The translations under genes and the position numbers were made by a program. A DNA stretch of 35,483 bases from Ichthyophthirius multifiliis. Lineage: Eukaryota > Ciliophora > Oligohymenophorea > Hymenostomatida. A model generated the notes under the pieces. It was not told the DNA's origin and searched no databases. It saw only the letters and a program-made list of their open reading frames with translations. Below, in pieces: positions 24,329-33,873 of the stretch. Each line of letters starts with the position of its first letter. Position 1 is the stretch's first letter. The stretch spans positions 2,987-38,469 of the forward strand of contig NW_004087000.1 of assembly GCF_000220395.1 (NCBI RefSeq). Direction: 5' to 3'.

Positions 24329-25260
24329 ATGGGAAAACCTTTAACAGAAGATCTAATAAAATAAAAAACCAAAACAGAAGCAATACATTTAGTAAAAAAC
24401 CTTAATCTATGGGGATAAGAACTAGATGATTTACACGTTTTAAAAGGAATGCCTAATTTAGAAGTATTATCTTTATCAGTAAATTAAATATCATCTTTAA
24501 AATATATAAAATGCTGTTTAAAAATAAAAGAATTATATTTAAGAAAAAATTCTATATAAGATATTACAGAAATTAGACATTTAGTTAATTTACCTGAGCT
24601 AAAAGTTTTATGGCTTTGTGATAATCCTTGTGCCAACATTCCTAATTACAGAGAAACTGTAATTAAATCTTTACCAAATTTATAAAAATTAGATAATACT
24701 CCTATAACATAAGAAGAAATTAATTAAGCATAAGCCTTTAATGTTGATTTTATTGATCTTAGTAGGAATAATTCATCTTGTTCTTAAAAAAACACGCCTC
24801 CTAATAATAGTAATTAAAAAGTTGATGTTTCTCCTTAAAATTAAAAATATAATGATTAGAAATACAATCCTGAATAAAAGTATACAGATTAAGGATTTCC
24901 TTTGTAAATTTCTAAAAAGCAATCTTAAGAAGAAAAAATACAATAGTTTAGTAATAAAAATATCTAAATTAATTAACCAAATGATAATAAATATGGAGTA
25001 TAAAATAATAATCTATATAATAAAATATATATAAATATTAATTAATAAATAGATTCCAAATAATAATTTTATTGATAATGAAAAAAATATGAATAAGAAT
25101 TAAAATATTGTTATTGCAATCCTTTCCCTTGTCAAAGAGTTGGATTCAAATAGTTTAGAAATTATTAAAAGAGATATCGATAAGAGATTAAGTATACTAT
25201 AATTTAAATATTTTTATTTTTAAATCTATTTTTTATATATTAGCTTATTTGAATAAATGA
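24329..25260 (+). CDS. CFAP410: CFAP410 (C21orf2)-like leucine-rich-repeat ciliary protein
   Basis: Cilium and basal-body protein that works with NEK1-type kinases in animals. The sequence tracks CFAP410 along its length: TKTEAIHLVKNLNLWGQELD, MPNLEVLSLSVNQISSL, CLKIKELYLRKNSIQDI, LPELKVLWLCDNPC, NYRETVIKSLPNLQKLDN (the LRR cap) and PITQEEI. After a Gln/Asn-rich linker comes the short helical C-terminal domain, NIVIAILSLVKELDSNSLEI then IKRDIDKRL, equivalent to the oligomerising C-terminal helix of human CFAP410. Introns 24998-25052 (phase 0) and 25192-25243 (phase 1) are needed. The second leaves a final exon of only five codons plus TGA at 25258-25260. Exons total 275 codons with no frame loss. 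N-terminal MGKP has a glycine at position 2, but no nearby cysteine. Confidence 0.93.
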
Positions 25261-25518
25261 AAATACTTTAAGCAAATAAATTAAAAACTTTAAAATTCTA
25301 ATTATTTTATTATTTGAAAATATTAAATTTAAATAGAATTTATTTAAAAGTTTTATTATTTTTAAATACAATTATTTATTTTAATTATAATTACAAAAAT
25401 ACTTTTATATTATGTGTTCATTAAATATAGTTTTATAATATTTTTATATTAAAAATAATAAAATTAAATTCTTATATAATAAATAAAAATTAAAATTAAA
25501 TAAAATAATTAATAAATA

Positions 25519-26947
25519 ATGATTATGGAAAAAATAGAATTAATATAATATGTTTAAAAATAAATACCAAGTTTAAACATTAATTCTAATATCAATATAT
25601 AATAATTAGAGTTAATATTAAATAGTTTAATTTAAACAAATAATGTAAATATTAAATAAATTAAAATTTAAATATAAAATAAAAGAATTAAGTTAAATAA
25701 TAAGATTATAAACCTGATGTTTTAAATGAATTATATAATAGAATGATAAATTTATACCATCCAACATTTGAAAACTTTATAACAGTCCATTTAGAAGCAG
25801 AAAAATCTTTGAAAGAAAAAATAATATTTACTTAACATCGAATTCAATCCATTAATAAATTTATAGAAAACGTTAAAAAAAATATTGAATATTATATCCA
25901 AAATGGTCTATAAAAATAAGAAAGAAATAAATTTATCTTAAACAAAATACAAATATACTCAAATTTACCAAAGGATTTCAATATAAATATAAAATACGAA
26001 AAATTATAAAAAATAATACCAATTATTAATAATATAGGATAAATAAATTTAACAGTAAAATAATTTATTAATAATTAAAATTGATTTTTCTTGTTTTTTT
26101 TTAATTAATAGATTGATATTGATATATAAGATTTCATGTAAATATAAGTATTTTAAGATAACATTTTAATTGGTGAATCGGAAATTTATTTTCATGATTT
26201 TTCTTTAGAAATTTTATAAAAATAATAAGTTTTTTTAATGAGTAGTGATTCTGATTTTAAAATAGAAGTAGAAGGAAAAATATAAATTTAAAATATCTAA
26301 TAAACAGAATAACAACTTTAATTATTATTATAAATTAATACTTAACTTTATTATGAAATTTAAGTGTTTAAACAATAATAAAATGATTTAAGACTTCCTT
26401 TTGTTTAAAAATATAATTAAGGTTTAAATACTTAGCACATTTTAGACGGACAACTGAATTAATAAATACAATACTAATCTTTTAAATAAGATTTTTATGT
26501 TGTTAATGAAGATAAAAAAGCGTTTAATAAACATTTCTATGTGTCCTTATCTTGCATGTTTTAAGCATTTTTATTTGTTTTAAAAAAAGTGGATTATTAG
26601 ATATATGTATATGCTTTATATACATAATATGTTTACTATAGAAAAAAATATCAGAAGAAAATGGAAAAAATATATGTATATTTATAAAAATAATAATATT
26701 TTCTATAATATTAGATATTATTTGGATTCTAATTTACTTTTTTAAATGGACTTCTAGTTTATTGAGTGATTATTAAGGAATTTAAATAGAAATTCGAATT
26801 TTAATATTATTTTTGGTAATTTTATTGTAAATTCACAAAGTAATTTTAATATATTTTTTAAGTCGAGAAAACTATAAAATAAATATCGTTGAAATTGAAA
26901 ATGCTTTCTGGGATTTTATCGAATAAAAATAAAAAAAAATAATTTGA
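25519..26947 (+). CDS. Multi-pass membrane protein with a possible C2-like domain, function unknown
   Basis: About 418 residues with introns 25625-25704, 26055-26111 and 26607-26641, all in register; TGA at 26945-26947. The N-terminal third is helical and charged (EKSLKEKIIFTQHRIQSINK). The middle is beta-rich (TIDIDIQDFMQIQVFQDN, LIGESEIYFHDFSLEIL), somewhat like a C2 sandwich. A Gln-rich helix follows. The C-terminal 150 residues contain three or four hydrophobic segments: FYVSLSCMFQAFLFVL, FIKIIIFSIILDIIWILIYF and IRILILFLVILLQIHKVI. The pattern F-x-D-I-x-W/H-I-x-I-Y-F in the second resembles the AGTRAP membrane core; this is a weak, by-eye similarity. The gene follows CFAP410 on the same strand after 258 bases. 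The 35-nt intron at 26607 is among the shortest here, and its use is supported because only that splice restores a continuous hydrophobic frame. Confidence 0.7.
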
Positions 26948-26992
26948 AATAAAAAATATATATTTTATACTTTAATTTATATTTAGTTTTGT

Positions 26993-26993
26993 G

Positions 26994-27049
<56 letters not shown>
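26993..27049. repeat. (TA)n microsatellite
   Basis: Nearly perfect alternating TA, one interruption (TTTA), in the short space between the convergent membrane-protein and coiled-coil genes. Confidence 0.9.
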
Positions 27050-27052
<3 letters not shown>

Positions 27053-27081
27053 ATTTTAATATTTCTTTATTATATATTTTT

Positions 27082-27447
27082 TCATTAATGTACATAACCT
27101 ATCTCTTTTTCATCTTCTAATACATGTACTTATAATACTAATGATTCTCTCTGTAGACTTATTCTTTGGCTTTATAAAAAATTTAATTATTTTTAAATAT
27201 GAGCACTTTCTTTATCTTCAATTTAAGATTTTTTTTAAAAATCGGAAGCTAGCTTTAATAGTTACTCAGTTATATATTTCTTACAATCTTCTTAAAATTC
27301 ATCATTTTTTATTCCTATCTTCACAAGGTCAACTTTAGTATTTTCTATATTTTATTTAGTATAATCTAAATCACTTTCTAATTAATTTAATTATTATTCA
27401 ACTTCTAAAAAATAATCTATTATTGAATGTTTTGTATAGTTAGCCAT
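27082..27447 (-). CDS. Small coiled-coil protein
   Basis: A single uninterrupted exon of 121 codons plus TGA (27082-27084). It starts MANYTKHSIIDYFLEVEQQL and continues with heptad-like helix: NQLESDLDYTKQNIENTKVD, LASDFQKKSQIEDKES, IQKQLNFLQSQRISLQRESL. It ends EDEKEIGYVHQ. Acidic and lysine-rich with leucines at coiled-coil spacing, no membrane segment and no signal peptide. It is convergent with the membrane-protein gene (3' ends 135 bp apart, separated by a TA repeat). No family was recognised with confidence; given the neighbours a cytoskeletal or basal-body role is possible but not shown. Confidence 0.75.
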
Positions 27448-27561
27448 TATTAAGTTTTTATTTTTAATAATATCAACTAATAAATTTTAATTTATACAAT
27501 AAAATTTATAAATAACAAAATATATAAATATATTTTTATTAATTATTAATTTTATTAATTA

Positions 27562-27602
<41 letters not shown>

Positions 27603-28310
27603 ATTTCTATTTATATTTTTTTTTTATTATATATCTTCTTTTTTTTATATTAATATTTAATTTCTCACAAAAAAATTATAATATTTATTTTTACAATAAA
27701 TTTTTTATATTATATTTAAAAAAATAAATAATCTGTATTATTTTTATTTATTTATTAAATTTACTCTTCTTATTTTTATATTAATTTTTATTTAAAAAAT
27801 TTTTATCTTCAAATATAAATATAGACAATTTTTTTTTCTATATATTTGTTATTTTCTTAATTAAATAATATACTAAAAATATTATGCATTATAATATCTA
27901 TTTTTATATCTTTTTTTTTATTTAATTTTAATTACAATAAAATTATAAACATATTATATTTTTTTTGAATTCATATTTTTAATTTATATTATACTTTTTC
28001 TCACTTTTATTTAAGAAAACAATATTAAATAAATAATTTTTATTGTTTTTAAATTAAATTATTTTAATGTTTCTTCTAATAATGAAATTAATATATTTAC
28101 AGTATGTATATTATTTATTACTTTATACTTTAATTAAAAATACTATTTAATATATATATTAATTAATATTTAAATTTTATAAAAAATTAAAAAGTAAATT
28201 TTAATGATTTTTATATCATACGCTTAATTTTTTTTTTCTTTTACTAAATCCTTTTTTTTTTAATCAAGTATAATTTTTTAATAAAGGTTTATATCCAATT
28301 TATAAAGATT
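27448..28310. other. Intergenic A/T-rich spacer
   Basis: About 860 bases between two minus-strand genes. It contains a TA microsatellite (27566-27598) and otherwise featureless A/T. No ORF with protein-like composition and no RNA gene was seen. Confidence 0.6.
27566..27598. repeat. (TA)n microsatellite
   Basis: About 16 uninterrupted TA units in the spacer upstream of the small coiled-coil gene. Confidence 0.9.
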
Positions 28311-28951
28311 TCACAATTATTTTTATTATCCATATAATTTAAAGTTATATCCACAACAAAAATTCCAAACACTAGCTTCTATTAAATATCCTTTTTAAAT
28401 AGCCAAATTTTTAACATTTAAAGCTAATTACTCATCCACATCAACCAAATGAACATAAATTTCTTCTTCATCCTACAAATTTTGAGTAGGATTTTTATTT
28501 TCATATTCATTAACTTCTAAAAAAATACAAGTTCCACTTCCTGTACTTTTCCAAGGATCAGAAAATAAAACAGGCTATTATTATACCAAATTAAAAAATT
28601 ATTTTTCTGTAGAATAATATCCTGTTTCTTCTTTTAATTCCCTTAAAGCATTTTGGTAAACATCAGAATTTTCTAAAAGACCAGCTGGACATTCCAAAAC
28701 ATATCTATTCACAGGAATTCTATAATTTGCGATTAAAATCCATTTCCTTTTTAAGTTTCAGCAGATTTTAAAAATGCAAATATTTATACTCCATCTAATT
28801 AAGTGTCCTTTTTTCGTGTTGTTCTTTCAAAATATTCATAACTTTTTATTTATTTACCTCTTATATTTGCATCAGCTTCTTTAAACCGAAGCCATTTTCC
28901 TTCATGTATTACTCTTTATGCTGTTTAATATGCTTTTTAGGTATTATTCAT
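28311..28951 (-). CDS. NUDT5-like ADP-sugar pyrophosphatase (Nudix hydrolase)
   Basis: Hydrolyses ADP-ribose and related ADP-sugars to AMP plus a sugar phosphate. The N-terminal half matches NUDT5: QRVIHEGKWLRFKEADANIR, SYEYFERTTRKKDTQLDGVQ (NUDT5 has the same KRTTRK and DGV elements) and ANYRIPVNRYVLECPAGLLE. The Nudix helix follows, DVYQNALRELKEETGYY, then FSDPWKSTGSGTCIFLEVN and a long C-terminal helix region. About 213 residues; TGA at 28311-28313. The box carries RELKEETGY as expected, but the loop between G of PAGLL and the RE is one residue shorter than the G-x5-E-x7-RE consensus, with Asp in the place of the first Glu. The frame is lost by one A at the T-run 28748-28752 (plus strand), between AETQK and KWILIANYRIP. 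No intron is needed. Confidence 0.87.
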
Positions 28952-29719
28952 ATTATTTTTGTATTTTTTTAATTAATTAAAAATTTTAGATATTTAATTA
29001 TTTTATTTTTTTCAATCTTTAAATTTTTTGTTAGTTTAACTCTAAAATTAAAATAACAATAAATATAAGAATTTTTAAATATTAATAATAATCAGTACTG
29101 ACAATATCAGCATATTTATTTTTAGAAGTGAATAAATAGCCCTTACCTATATGCATTATTAGGGGTTTAATTTTAAAGTTTTTTGTTAATATTTTTTTTC
29201 TAAAGATAACTAATATAATTTGATATTTAATATTATTACATAAAATTTTATTTTTTAATATTTTTATTGAATTAACGATATTTTAAAATTTATCTTTTTT
29301 TGTTTTATATTTATTATATCTATTATTTAATTTTTTTTTAAAATAAAAATATTTGTTATTTTATAATCCAAAAATTTTAATATTCATTTTTATTCATAAA
29401 GCAAATTATTTCATATTATTTTAATAATTTTTTTATTAGCTTCAATTTAATTAAAGATACTGAATTTATTTAAATTTTAAAATTAGTTTAAATTAAAATA
29501 ATTATTTTTCAATAATTATTATCTTATATTTAATTATTTAAAAATTATTTATATTTAAGAATTTTAAATAAAGTAAAATAATCAACCAAAATTAAAGTTA
29601 GAGATTAATAATTATTAATTTATTTAATTTTTTTATATTTTTTATATAATTTACAAAAAATATCTTTATTATTAATTAGAAAAATATCGATACCAATAAA
29701 TATTTTTTTTTTTTTTAGT
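28952..29719. other. Intergenic spacer with a G+C-richer island
   Basis: A/T-rich apart from 29091-29175, which contains blocks such as CAGTACTGACAATATCAG and CCCTTACC...TTAGGGG. On the minus strand a short frame starts MHIGKGYLFTSKNKYADIVS, which looks protein-like but leads nowhere recognisable. It might be a 5' exon or leader of the NUDT5-like gene, or a non-coding RNA. Nothing else is visible. Confidence 0.45.
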
Positions 29720-29923
29720 ATGGAATAACAACTAATAGCTACATTCTCTCAAAAGAACTTAAGCGAATATACAGAAAGTAAACCGACATTTATAAGATAC
29801 ATAAAATTATGGTTTTTTAATCCATTAATATTTGGATTTAGTATAGGTTTTGGAAATTTTTTGGCATTTTGGATTTGCAAATAATTAATGAAAATTGAAT
29901 AAATAAAATAACTATTAATGTGA
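29720..29923 (+). CDS. Small single-pass membrane protein
   Basis: ATG at 29720 to TGA at 29921-29923 gives 67 residues without intron. It begins MEQQLIATFSQKNLSEYTES, then FIRYIKLWFFNPLIFGFSIG and GFGNFLAFWICKQL, i.e. a short polar N-terminus, one hydrophobic helix containing a G-x-x-x-G-x-G packing motif, and a basic tail. The size and GxxxG helix recall small mitochondrial outer- or inner-membrane subunits, but no family was identified. The TTTTTTAG immediately before the ATG looks like a splice acceptor, so an upstream exon cannot be excluded. An alternative splice from 29920 to about 30090 could add a second hydrophobic segment (FDYLFGILIFCSFIFF). Confidence 0.5.
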
Positions 29924-31398
29924 AAAATAAATAAATGTATATCTTTCTATAAATAATGTTTTGTTGAAAAATACTACAAAATAAATTTATAATTATAATA
30001 TAAATAATTATAAACTATATAAATATAAATAGTCAATATGGTTATTCAAAATTATAATTATTTAAAAATAAAAATTAAATAAAATATTAGGTTTTGCTTC
30101 CTCAGAAATAATTAAAAAATACAATAAATTTTAGATTTTAATTATTAAATGCCTTTTAAACAATTTGATTATTTATTCGGCATTTTAATATTTTGCTCCT
30201 TTATTTTTTTTTAAAAAAATGCATGAAATAATATTATTTTATTTATAAATTTTAAATAGCCTAAAGTTTCTTTTGAACATTTTTATTATTTGTTAATTAC
30301 TTATTCCCTTTAAAATAATAAATTTTTATATGATTTTCATATGGAGATATTAAAAAAATTATTTAATAATTAAAAAAAAAATTAACAAAAGAATATTTAA
30401 TTTATGTTATTAATATTATATTTTTTTATTATTATTTTTTTGAGATTAATAAGAAATAAATATATAAAATAATAATAATAATATAAATAAATAAAATACT
30501 TGAAATATAAATATTTTTCATATAAAAAAAATACAATCTATCTTTTAAATAGCTTCAAATATTTACCTTACTTTAATATTTAATTATTTTAATTCTTTTT
30601 TAATTATAACAATTAAAACATAAAAAATATATATATTTTTATTTTAAAGATTATATTTTTGACAGATTTTTATTAAATTATATTAATTATTATTGTTATT
30701 TCCATTTTTATTAAAAACATAATTATAATTTTATATACTTTATAATAATTTTTAAATATTAAATAGCTTTTTATTAAATTTTAATTTAATAAATGAATTA
30801 TAATAATTTAAAAGAATTAATATATAGAATTTATGAGATGTAAAAACATTAATTAAATCCCTTAAAAATTTAATTTTTAAAATTAAATATTATGAAAGCT
30901 ATCTTTGTTAAATATTATAATTTAATATATTTATTGTTATTTGATAATAAAAAAGTTTAATTTTATTGTAATTATAATTATTTATTACATAAATTGAATA
31001 TACTATTATAAATAGGATTAAAATTAAGATATATTTAATATTTATTTTTTTATTTATAATTATAATATATACTTTTTAATATTTTAATAATAAAAAATCA
31101 TATTAATATATAATAAATTAAGCTTTAGTATTTATGATAATATATAATTATATGAATATATTTTAAAAAATTATTTCAAATATATAAAAATCATTCTAAT
31201 ATGCTTCAATATTCAATATATTAGTTTATTATCAAATGTCTTTTTTTTATATATATAAATTAAAAATAAATATTATATAAATTTGTTTTACATATAAAAC
31301 TTATTATATATTTATAAATTGTTTTTATTTTTTATTTTCTAATTTAAAAATCTTTTTGCTTATAAAATTTATAATATATAGATTTTTATTTTTCATAA
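29924..31398. other. Long A/T-rich spacer, no gene resolved
   Basis: About 1.5 kb. Between 30090 and 30340 two overlapping TGA-free frames encode hydrophobic stretches (for example SSEIIKKYNKFQILIIKCLL), possibly a downstream exon of the small membrane-protein gene. The rest is featureless A/T; no RNA gene or repeat is recognised. Confidence 0.5.
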
Positions 31399-32556
31399 TC
31401 ATAAGTCCGTTATTTTTTTAAATTATACTTCTTCATATACTTCATCGTCTAACTATTCTTTATTTTAAGGTTATTCATAAACTTCATCATCATAAGAATC
31501 ATCTACATTATTATTTTACCATTAACTTTTTTATAAAATTAGACCCTATAAAAAAGATATAATATGCATTTATCAATTAAAATAAAAAAATATTTAATTT
31601 AAAAAAACTATAAATAACAAAAAATTATACCCCAACAACTTTCCATTTACTATCAGCATCCTTATTAGATTAGCAATTTACTTCTAATTAATCAATAATT
31701 GGACAATTATAACCACAATTTGATCTATTGTAGTTAAACCTTTTGCTACTACTTAAATATAATTTTGATAATTAATGTTGTAGGTAAAATTCAAAGCTAG
31801 CCAATAAGTCACTTCCTTTTTGACCATTGATACATTCAATAATAAAATTATCATCTTTTTTTCATTTAAAAAATATAAGATCATAATTTATCATATTTTA
31901 TTTATATATATAATTTTTATTTAATTTTTACTCAAATCTCCTTAGCCATTATTACCAAAACCGGAAACTTCTTATTTATTACTAATTGCGGATTTATAAT
32001 TATGTGAATGAAGATTTTTTTTAGTGTTTATGTGTTCCAATCTAATTATATCTCCACATTTTACAGGACTATCTATATTTTTTAAAATATGGAGAATTAA
32101 ATAAAAACGTTTTCTTAACTATTAAAAAATTTTACTGTATGTCTAAACAGGTTATCCTTATCCAAATTTAATAGTAAATAAGCTATCCATATCATTATCA
32201 CTTAGATTACCTTTGATTTTGATTTTGATTTTTTTATTTAATATATTTACATGTGATAACTTATCCTCTGGAACCTGATCCATAAGATACATCTTAAGAA
32301 TGAATACTATTAAGCATTATTATATTATGTAAAAAAATATTTATTTACTGGTATTTGTTGCTTTAATTTCTTATTCTTAATGTCGATCCATAGTATATTG
32401 TTTTCCTATCTTTAATATTAAAATATAATAATTTATATATTATTTAAAGACTAATTTTTTATTACTTAATTCTTCTTGCATATCTTCTTTTGTTTAATGA
32501 GCAAAAACTTATATTTAAAGGACAATATATGCTATTAAATACTAAAATAAATGCAT
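31399..32556 (-). CDS. SDF2-like MIR-domain protein of the ER lumen
   Basis: Secretory-pathway protein related to SDF2/SDF2L1, which act in ER protein folding and share the MIR fold with protein O-mannosyltransferases. ATG at 32556 gives a hydrophobic signal peptide, MHLFQYLIAYIVLQIQVFAH. Three MIR repeats follow: YYGSTLRIRNQSNKYHIHSQ with DVSYGSGSRGQVIT; SPVKCGDIIRLEHINTKKN with LHSHNYKSAISNKQEVSGFG; and a divergent third (LSKLYLSSSKRFNY, then a Cys-rich stretch). The second repeat is almost diagnostic of SDF2. Six introns (32410-32465, 32307-32348, 32211-32250, 32073-32135, 31855-31931, 31546-31630) give exactly 265 codons, TGA at 31399-31401. The tail is acidic (VDDSYDDEVYEQPQ, DDEVYEEV) and ends KKITDL, not a KDEL-type signal, so ER retention may rely on partners. 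Confidence 0.9.
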
Positions 32557-33873
32557 TATTTTATTTTTTATTTGTGCTTTAAATATTTAAAATATTAAAA
32601 TAAGATTTTGTTAATATATATATATTATAAAAAAATTCTTTATTAATTTTTATTTTTCTTGAACAATATCATTTTTCAATTAAATATACTAAACGTGTAA
32701 ATATAATAATTATTTTTAATCAAGTTATTTAACTAAAAAATAAAATAAAACAAAAAAAATAATATAATATAATTAACTAAATAATTAAAAATCATATAAA
32801 ATATTAATTTTAGTAAAAAAGTGAATAATAAATAAATTAAAAAAGCTAATATATATTTTTTTAATAAATAAATCATTGATTTAAAGAATTTTTTATTTTA
32901 TTATTTATAATATTTTTTTCGGAATTTTTACTTTTTTATTTATTTAATATTAATTCAATTTCATAATAATTAAAGTTAAATAAATCTAAAAAAAAATGAA
33001 AAAATAAAATAAATTAATTTCAAATATCCTTTATAATTAATAAACATATTTTTATCGTAAAAAATATATATTTAAAAAATCATATTTAAATATTTTTATT
33101 TATATTAATTATAATATAAAAATATTCTAAATATACCAAAAAAAATAAGTTAGATGATATAAGAATTTTTTTATAATTCTAATATATTATTATTATTAAA
33201 TATATCTGAATACGTTGATTTAAATTATGTATATTTATATTCGAAACAACGAAACATAATTAATAAGATTTAAAAACTAGCTTTTAAATTCTGTTGAGTT
33301 TATAATCTCGTTTTTATTAATATATATATATAAAATAATCATAATAAATTCAATTTGATATATATAATTAGTTATTTTTTAAATATCTTATAAAATTTAA
33401 AGTAAATAGTTGAGTTTTTTTATTTTAATTTACAAAAACATTATACATATAAATATTTTCATATTTTCATATTTATTTGTAAATTATGTTTTTGAATTTA
33501 TATTTATTTTTGAATTAAAAATAATATTTTAAATTTATGATATTCTAATTTAATAAGTTTTATTTACATATATTAATTGAAAATTTCAAGACATTTTTTT
33601 ATTTATTTGAATATATTTAAAAATTTAACATCATTTATTAAGACTATTATATAGAATTTATAAATTATATGTATAATAAGCTTTTTTTATATTTCAAATA
33701 TTTTTTTTTTTACATCTCTAAAATAATAAATTGGTATAAAATAATTATAATTTATAATAGTATAAAATTCCATCAGAAAATCGCATAAAATATTAATCTA
33801 AGAAAAGTATAAAAAAATATTTTATCTTTTCTTTTCTAAAAATAAAATAAATTAAAATAATAAAAAATAAAAA
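32557..33873. other. Divergent intergenic spacer, SDF2-like / PICOT-like
   Basis: About 1.3 kb of very A/T-rich DNA between divergent genes. No ORF with protein-like composition, RNA gene or organised repeat was found. Confidence 0.6.

Noticed and set aside
24741-25034. Plus ORF beginning MLILLILVGIIH
   Set aside because: Alternative frame of the CFAP410 linker; the CFAP410 frame is supported by homology on both sides.
29158-29166. TTAGGGGTT, reminiscent of ciliate telomeric repeats
   Set aside because: A single copy in intergenic DNA with no tandem array; chance is sufficient.
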